From Lunularia cruciata (taxonomy: Eukaryota; Streptophyta; Marchantiopsida; Lunulariales; Lunulariaceae): 64,000 nt of DNA. A program made the translations under genes and the position numbers. How positions within the stretch are numbered: the stretch's first letter is position 1; every line of letters starts with the position of its first letter. The notes beneath the pieces were generated by a model. It made no database searches. It was not told where the DNA came from and saw only the letters and a program-made list of their open reading frames with translations. Location of the stretch: the NCBI GenBank assembly GCA_948567375.1, contig OX419757.1, forward strand, positions 24,676,001 through 24,740,000, read 5' to 3'. Below, one piece after another: positions 58,118-64,000 of this stretch.

Positions 58118-58134
58118 TGGTTCTGTTGCTGGGA
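58118..58134 (+). other. tRNA primer-binding site of the gypsy element
   Basis: tggttctgttgctggga begins four bases after the LTR and resembles the tRNA-Asp-type PBS tggcgccgttgccggggа of many plant gypsy elements, with several C-to-T changes. Such changes fit decay of methylated cytosines. Confidence 0.6.
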
Positions 58135-59675
58135 CCTCTCTAGAAGGCAAGATAATGTTCCGTGTTCAATTCTACATTAGGCAGAAGGAGGCTATGAGAG
58201 CTCACTTGAAGAGAACATTAGGAGAGGAGAGGGCTGAACTTATGTTAGAGAACCAAGATCCATTTGTATACCTTGTAGTTCATTATGATGTCTTTGAGGT
58301 GATTTTTTACATCTTGTACACATGAGAGGAATTGGAGAGATTGTGTGAGGTGGATTGCAGATTTTGTGGATTAAGGTGATTTTGGGCAAAATCTCAAGTT
58401 TGAGATCTAGACTTGAAATTTCTACAAATGATAGCTTGGGTTATCTATCAGTTAGCACACTTAAAATTATTGTGAGAGCTACTATGCACACTAGGCTAGA
58501 ATTTTTGAAAGTTGATAGGGTAAAGTGCTCCCGCAACTGCATGCTCTATTTAAAATTATACAGAGTCTGCCATTTCTTCAATTTTTAGTGAATTGTTTTG
58601 AAAATTTCCAAGAAAATTAAGTGCATTGTATCCTTCCTGCTGGCACAAAACTTAGAGAGGGATTGTTCTTGCGGAAGGAGTTATGAGTTTTTGAAGTGAG
58701 GGGGGTGGTTTTGAGACCAAATCTGAAATATGTGTGCTGAATAGAAAGGTGTCTAGGCCAAATGGCTCAATGAAAAGATTTGAAATTTTGCAAAGAGGGA
58801 CACCCTAGAGTTGTGATTAAGTGTGAAAAATTTCAATGGACTGTGAAATACTGGTTGGGAGATTTGAGTGACATTATGAGGAAGAGTCAATTTTGCAGAG
58901 TGGAGATCTCATGCATGAGGAGTTTGAGATCAACAAAAAGCATGTTTGAGTGTTTAGATTCATCTTGGGAACATGGAGGGTCATCAAGAGTGGAAATTGA
59001 GATTTTGCAAGGTTCCCCAAGGGTTTGAGGTGATTGTAGGGGTGGATTTGAGGAAAAGAGAGTTTACAATCAAATTTGAAGAGAGTGTCGAGAGGATCCA
59101 AAAACCTACACCACTTGGAGGAAAGAGTGAGTCTAAGTGCTTTCTATGTGGAAAGAAGGGACATAAGGCAAGTTCATGTCCATTGACCTTTGAGAGCAAG
59201 AGATTGAGGGAAAGGAGATGCTTACTTGACTTGGGTTTGCTTGTTGGACCTTCTCCACCAAGATTAGGAGGGAGAAGATCTAAGACCAAGGAGTTGTGTG
59301 AGGTTTGTGGAGTGGAAGGACTTCCAAAAGGACATGAGTGAAGTGGAGTAAAAGCACTTTTGGAGACTTTGGTGAAGGATCTTGGAGAGAATCTTAGTAC
59401 AGCTACAAAAATACTACCACCTTCATCAGCTAGTTCTCAAGATTAGTGATGGAGATAATATTTCAACTTATGGATAAACTATCCATGAGAGTTAGATTAA
59501 TATGCACTCTAGGATTTGATGTTGCTATAGAAATCTTGGAGCAACCTGAACCTTTTGTGTTCCCTAGAGTGGATAATTCTCAGATGGTGTTAGTCATGTA
59601 TATACTCTATTAGTAATAGAGTGAGAGAAAAGAAAAGAAAAAAATTGAGAGAAAGAAAGATAGTGAGAGGTTAAG
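58135..59675 (+). other. gypsy leader region with an extra zinc-knuckle reading
   Basis: The reading 58973-59341 (122 aa) contains CFLCGKKGHKASSC, an intact C-x2-C-x4-H-x4-C knuckle, and a second Cys pair (CEVCGVEGLPKGHE). It lies before gag, where most gypsy elements have none. Upstream readings (58092-58325, 58780-59028) may belong to the same broken ORF. It could be an extra ORF, as in some plant elements, or captured sequence; I do not recognise it. Confidence 0.55.
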
Positions 59676-60596
59676 ATGGGGAAACTTCCGGTTTTCTTTG
59701 GCAAGGATGAAGAAGATGTGGAGGCCTTTGTGAGAGACTTCAAGAGAGCTTGCATAGGAAACAATGAGAGGAGGAAAAATGAGTGAGCCTCATTATTACC
59801 AGATTTCTTTGAGGATGCAACACTTACATGGTATGAGTCAGAATACCAAAAGAGAGAGAGGAGAGATGGGGAAGAGGAGTCTTGGGAGACTTTGACTTCA
59901 ACACTCATTGAGAACTTTCTTCCTGATGAGAGTTATGAGAGATTGATGAGTGAGGTTACATTTCTCAAGCAAGGAGAAGGAGAGAAAGTGAGAGTCTATG
60001 TGGAAAGAGTGGAAAAGTTAGAGTCCAGATCTCGCATAGTGTTGAGAAAGGGTGGGAATGATGTGGAGACTACAATGATTGGCATAGGGGCCATGCTCAC
60101 CAAGAATTTTGTGGGAGGTTTGAGACCACAAATTAGAAGCAAGATGAGATATGAGAAACCTTCTTCCAAGGTTGAAGCTATCAAGATCGCAATTTGTATG
60201 GAGGAGAGTTTGGAAGGGGATGAGAGTGATTTGGTGGTGAAGGAGGTTGTGCATCCTCCTCAAGGCTACAAGTATGGTGGAAATTTTGATACTTTGGTCG
60301 CAAGGGTTGCACCACAAGTAGTGGTTGCTCCAGTTCTTGCACCTCTACCAAAAGATCCACTTCAAACCATCATAGAACAACTTGCGGATCTCAAGATCAA
60401 TGTGGTGCAACTATGGAAGAAGAGAGAAGTGGATCAGAATGTAGGTAGAGGGCCTAGGAGTTATGGAAACTATCCCTATAGAGGAGTTCAACCAGCCAAC
60501 AATTTCAATGATAGAAATTTTTTTGGTTGTGGAGGAAGAGGCCATATCCAAGTGAAACCCAAGTGGCTCCTAATCCAAACAAAGGTAAGGGGATAG
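59676..60596 (+). pseudogene. gypsy gag with one internal stop
   Basis: Starts MGKLPVFFGKDEEDVEAFV. At 59784-59786 a TGA replaces the expected Trp before ASLLPDFFEDATLTWY. The frame then stays open to 60596 through LIENFLPDESYERL, the plant gag motif. Near the end a knuckle-like CGGRGHIQVK is degraded, where a frameshift leads out of frame. Gag would build the particle; this copy would give only a 36-residue peptide. Confidence 0.85.
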
Positions 60597-60751
60597 CATC
60601 CATTGATGTGGTGGAGAGCAAGTATGAGAAGGGAGAGTGCTCAAACTCCAAGAGTCTTAATTTGGAGCTCTTGGCACAAGAGAAGAAGAGAGCTCATTTT
60701 GCATAGGATGTTCACTCTTCTCAAAGATTTACTTCAAGCAAGGATACTCCT

Positions 60752-61320
60752 ATGTCTACTAGGAGCACTCGCACCTCAACACCATCACCAACAAAGACTC
60801 CAAGGAAGAAGTTGGAGATGGAGGACTTCTTGATCTCAAAGCAACAATGGAACTACAATGTGTTGGAGGATGTTGGTACTCACAAGGCTAACATCACAGT
60901 GGGCCAATTAATTGCTTTGAACCCTACCTTGAGAAAGGAGCTTAGAGGTGGTTTGAGTTCTACAAGGAGCAAGAAGAAGAAGAAGGCAAAAGTTCCAGTA
61001 TCAATGGGGGTGGTGGATGCCAAGCTAGCACCATGGGAGGCTTGTGAATATGCCTCCAAGATTGATGTGAGAGTGAATGGTCATAACATCAAGAATGCAT
61101 TAGTTGATGGAGGATCAGCATTGAATGCCATGTCAGAAAGGTTGATGAAGAAGTTAGGTATGATACCCTCAAGACCTTCAACATTTGTGGTGAGCATGGC
61201 AAACAAGCAACAAGTTCGACGGTGATGGATAAGGTGGTAGTTTCAATTATGGGAGTTCAAAATCTCATGACTTTCCAAGTCTTGAAGGATTCAAGCTATG
61301 ACTTACTTCTTGGGAGGCCA
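60752..61320 (+). pseudogene. gypsy aspartic protease
   Basis: ALVDGGSALNAMS (about 61100-61140) is the active-site loop in the plant-gypsy form D-G-G-S. The frame changes at about 61222 (ttcgacggtgatgg), and the flap-proximal YDLLLGRPWL motif follows in the new frame. One base explains the shift. Confidence 0.8.
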
Positions 61321-63857
61321 TGGTTGAGAGCAGCATGCACAACTGATCAATGGCACAAAGGGTACTTGAGGATTGGGCCATCAAACCATAGAGTCACTGT
61401 TCCTGTGACTAACACCACCAACACTTCACATTCAGATACACCATCTTCTGATTATTGGGAATCAGATTCTGAAGAAGGAGCTTCAGGTGTGCACACAAGC
61501 ATGGAGGAGGAGACTTCCACGGAGGAGGATGAATCTGAATCTGATTCAAATGTGTATCCCTTGTGTGCTATGGATTTTTCACCTAAGCCAGAGGTTTTGA
61601 AGGACCCAGAAAAATCACCATTGACACTTGAGGAGGTAGAGAGAAGGTTAGCTACCCTCAAGTATGGCCCAAATGTTACCAAGGAGGAGAAGGTGAGATT
61701 TGAGGAAATTTTCCGCAAGTTCATCCATGTGTTTGCTTTTAGTTACAAGGATTTGAAGGAAGTCACCTTGGAGGAGCACAAGATAGAAGTGGAGTCACAT
61801 GCAAGACCAATCCGCCAAAAACAATGTCGCAATAGCCCACCAATATCTTTGGTTGTGAAGGAGGAGATTGATAAGCTCAAGGAGGCTGGATTTATCTTTG
61901 AGGTAGAGAATTCAGAATAGGTGTCTCCAATTGTCATTGTGAAGAAAAAGAATGGCAAGCTTTGGGTATGTGTGGATTACAAGAAGCTCAATGCTGTTAC
62001 CAAGAAGGACTACTACCCATTGCCATTCATTGATGAGATCTTGGAGGAGGTTGCAGGTCATGAGAGGTACAATTTTGGAGATGGTTATAGTGGATATAAC
62101 CAAATCAAGATTGCATCAGAGCATCAACAACTCACCACATTCACCACACCTTGGGGAACTTACGCTTTCAAGGTCATGCTTTTTGGGCTTCGCAATGCTC
62201 TAGCCACATTCCAACGGTTCATGAACAAGGTATTGGAACCTTTCATTGGGAAATTTGTGAGAGACTTCATTGATGACTTTTGTGTCTATGGAAGCAAGGA
62301 GAAGCACTTTGAGCACCTAATCAAAGTCTTGCAACACTTGGATGAGGCAAATGCATCACTCAACCCAGAGAAGTGTATTTTTGGATGTGAAGAAGATCTA
62401 CTTTTGGGGCACATCATCTCCAAGGATGGAATAGCAATTGATCCTAAGAAGGTGAGGAAAATCTCAGACCTTCCATTCCCTTCAAGCTTGACAAAGTTAC
62501 GCCAATTCTTGGAGATGGTTGGATACTATAGGAGGTTCATCTTCTCATTTTCCAACAAGGCTTATGCATTAACCATCTACATGAAGAAGGGTGTAGATTA
62601 CATGGTGATTTTGGAGGACAAGGAGGCTCTCAAAGCTTTTGAGGAGCTCAAGCAATCCCTTGTTGTTGCTCTAATTCTTGCTAAACCTGATTGGAGTATG
62701 CTTTTCATCCTCTACACTGATGCTTCTAATGTAGCTATAGGATGCACTCTTAGTCAATTAGACCAAGATGGGCATGATCATCCAATAGCTTATGCTAGTA
62801 TGCAAATGGTTTCAGCAGAAAAGAACAACTTTGTCACGGAGAGAGAAGAGTTGGCAGTGATCTTTGGTCTCAAGAAGTTTAGACACTACTTGATTGGAGG
62901 GAAAGCCACCATTGTCACGGATCACAAAGCTTTGAAGTACATCTTCAACAAGCCTAATGTTGAAGGAAGACTAGCAAGGCAGATGATACTCTTGTTTGAG
63001 TATGACTACACCATTGAGGATAGGCTAGGAAAGAAACATGCAAATGCTGATTTGTTATTTAGAGCCTATGATCATGATGGAGATGAGCCAGTGGATGATT
63101 TCTTCCCGGATGAGGAGCTCATGACAATCTCACTCACTCAAGAGGTTCCAAGGTTGTACAAGGAGATTGTGGATTTTGTGACAAGAGGTAACTATCCAGA
63201 AGGGATGCATGCTAGGGAGAGGAAGGCCCTTGCAGCAAAATCTAGATCTTACACAATGGTAGAGGATATTCTTTTTCACCAAGGAGAAGATGGTCTACTT
63301 CAAAGAGCAGTGGGTAAGGAAGAGTCTATCCTACTCATAAAGGAGTTTCATGAAGGTTTAGTATGTGGAGGACACTTTGCAAGAAAGGTGACTGGTTTCA
63401 AGATTCTAGATGCAGGTTACCATTGGAGAGGGATTTTCAAGGATTGTCTTGATTATTGCAAAACTTGTCATGTTTGTCAAGCTTTTGCTAGAAAGTCTAC
63501 ATCCACTCCACCACTTAGATCAATTCCATTGCTAGTACCTTTTGAGAAGTGGGGAATTGATTTTGTAGGTCCTCTCAATAGAACCCCAAGGAACAATCGG
63601 TACTTTGTAGTAGTTACTAATTACCTTACCAAGTGGGTTGAAGCTAGACCATTGAGGGACAAGAATGAAGATGAAGTGGGTAGATTTCTTTATGAACGCA
63701 TTATCACTAGGTTTGGATGCCCTTTGGAGTTGGTTTCTAATAGAGGAGGAGAGTTTACAGGAAGCATTACTACAGCCATGCTACAACATTTCTCTATCAC
63801 ACATAGAGTAACTACATCCTATAAGCCAAATTCCAATGGCTTGGCAGAGAGAACCAA
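61222..63857 (+). pseudogene. gypsy pol: RT, RNase H and integrase, one stop
   Basis: Open in one frame except for TAG at 61918-61920, which stands where ENSEW-VSPIV has its Trp. RT: KKNGKLWVCVDYKKLN, LPFIDEIL, catalytic FIDDF (about 62265), GLRNALATFQRFMNKV. RNase H: YTDASNVAIG (Asp) with TEREELAV (Glu). Integrase: HHCC zinc finger (HEG, GGHF, CKTCHVC), WGIDFVGP (first Asp), then VSNRGGEF, where the second catalytic Asp is Asn, and NGLAERTNQTL (Glu). After TNQTL the frame passes without a stop into LINE endonuclease. Confidence 0.9.
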
Positions 63858-64000
63858 TCAAACCCTTAGAGTGTTGTTTTGGAATGTTCATGGGCTCACA
63901 CAAACCAAGTACTCCAGCGCTAAGCCTTTGTGGGATGATGTTGATCTGATCAATCTTGTGGAGACATGGGAACATGAAGGAAACACCATTCAAGACATTG
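63858..64000 (+). mobile_element. LINE endonuclease start, fused in frame to gypsy integrase, cut by the window end
   Basis: From cttagagtgttgttttggaa onward the text is the LINE endonuclease N-terminus: RVLFWNVHGLTQTKYS, then DLINLVETWEHEGN with the catalytic Asn and Glu motifs. Gypsy and LINE share cccttaga-type text at the join. The LINE is 5'-truncated exactly after its ORF1 stop and continues beyond 64000. Confidence 0.85.

Larger units (their letters stand above)
57422..63857 (+). mobile_element. Ty3/gypsy LTR retrotransposon, nearly complete, 3' part replaced by a LINE
   Basis: It carries a 5' LTR, a PBS, a leader with a zinc-knuckle reading, gag, protease, RT, RNase H and integrase, in the gypsy order (integrase after RNase H). 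Visible inactivating changes are two Trp-to-stop changes, frameshifts around gag/protease, and loss of one integrase Asp. It is inserted in LINE ORF1 at 57421, and is itself interrupted by LINE sequence at 63858; its 3' LTR is not in the window. Confidence 0.9.

Noticed and set aside
1-64000. tRNA, rRNA or snRNA genes
   Set aside because: I looked for the usual internal boxes and conserved cores and saw none I could support; a covariance-model search could still find a decayed one.

Overview
The window looks like nuclear DNA of a land plant from a repeat-rich, probably heterochromatic region. Evidence: a five-exon caleosin gene with plant-type introns, Ty1/copia and Ty3/gypsy elements, and many broken copies of one non-LTR retrotransposon (LINE). 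The block at 50.2-53.9 kb and a second RT relic at 21-22.7 kb resemble families I associate with non-seed plants, so a bryophyte such as a liverwort is my best guess. That guess rests on memory and is not proven.

Layout. 1-3.36 kb: broken copia element on the minus strand. 4.5-12.8 kb: an old LINE on the plus strand, split by a younger LINE, which is itself split by a third. 12.8-17.5 kb: AT-rich DNA without genes, holding degenerate ~130-bp tandem repeats, perfect hairpins and a ~70-bp tandem array. 17.6-19.5 kb: the caleosin gene (minus), the only convincing cellular gene, with a TATA box at 19.61 kb. 21-22.7 kb: relic of a different RT family (minus). 22.8-50.2 kb: a mosaic of about thirty LINE pieces in both orientations, nested and rearranged. 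50.2-53.96 kb: a non-LINE block carrying a long coiled-coil ORF, set inside a LINE tail. 53.96-57.42 kb: more LINE. 57.42-63.86 kb: gypsy element with 5' LTR, PBS, gag, protease, RT, RNase H and integrase. 63.86-64 kb: LINE endonuclease fused in frame to the gypsy integrase.

The LINE can be read across copies. It has a ~1.1-1.5 kb 5'UTR built of degenerate ~178-bp monomers; ORF1 (~280 aa, coiled coil then a nucleic-acid-binding-like region); a single UAG followed in most copies by CAA-TTC; ORF2 in the same frame (APE endonuclease, RT with YADD, C-terminal CCHC finger); a short stem-loop that contains the ORF2 stop codon; and a tail of (TTTCATTG)n or (TTTCA)n. Two subfamilies differ in 5'UTR and ORF1 start but share everything downstream. 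No copy is intact in the window.

Most notable: (1) the ORF1-UAG-ORF2 organisation, with no AUG ahead of the endonuclease, which suggests stop-codon readthrough; (2) the monomeric 5'UTR; (3) LINE insertions only 30-100 bp long made of the 3' tip alone; (4) a rearranged junction shared by two copies; (5) the caleosin with a long plastid-transit-like N-terminus.
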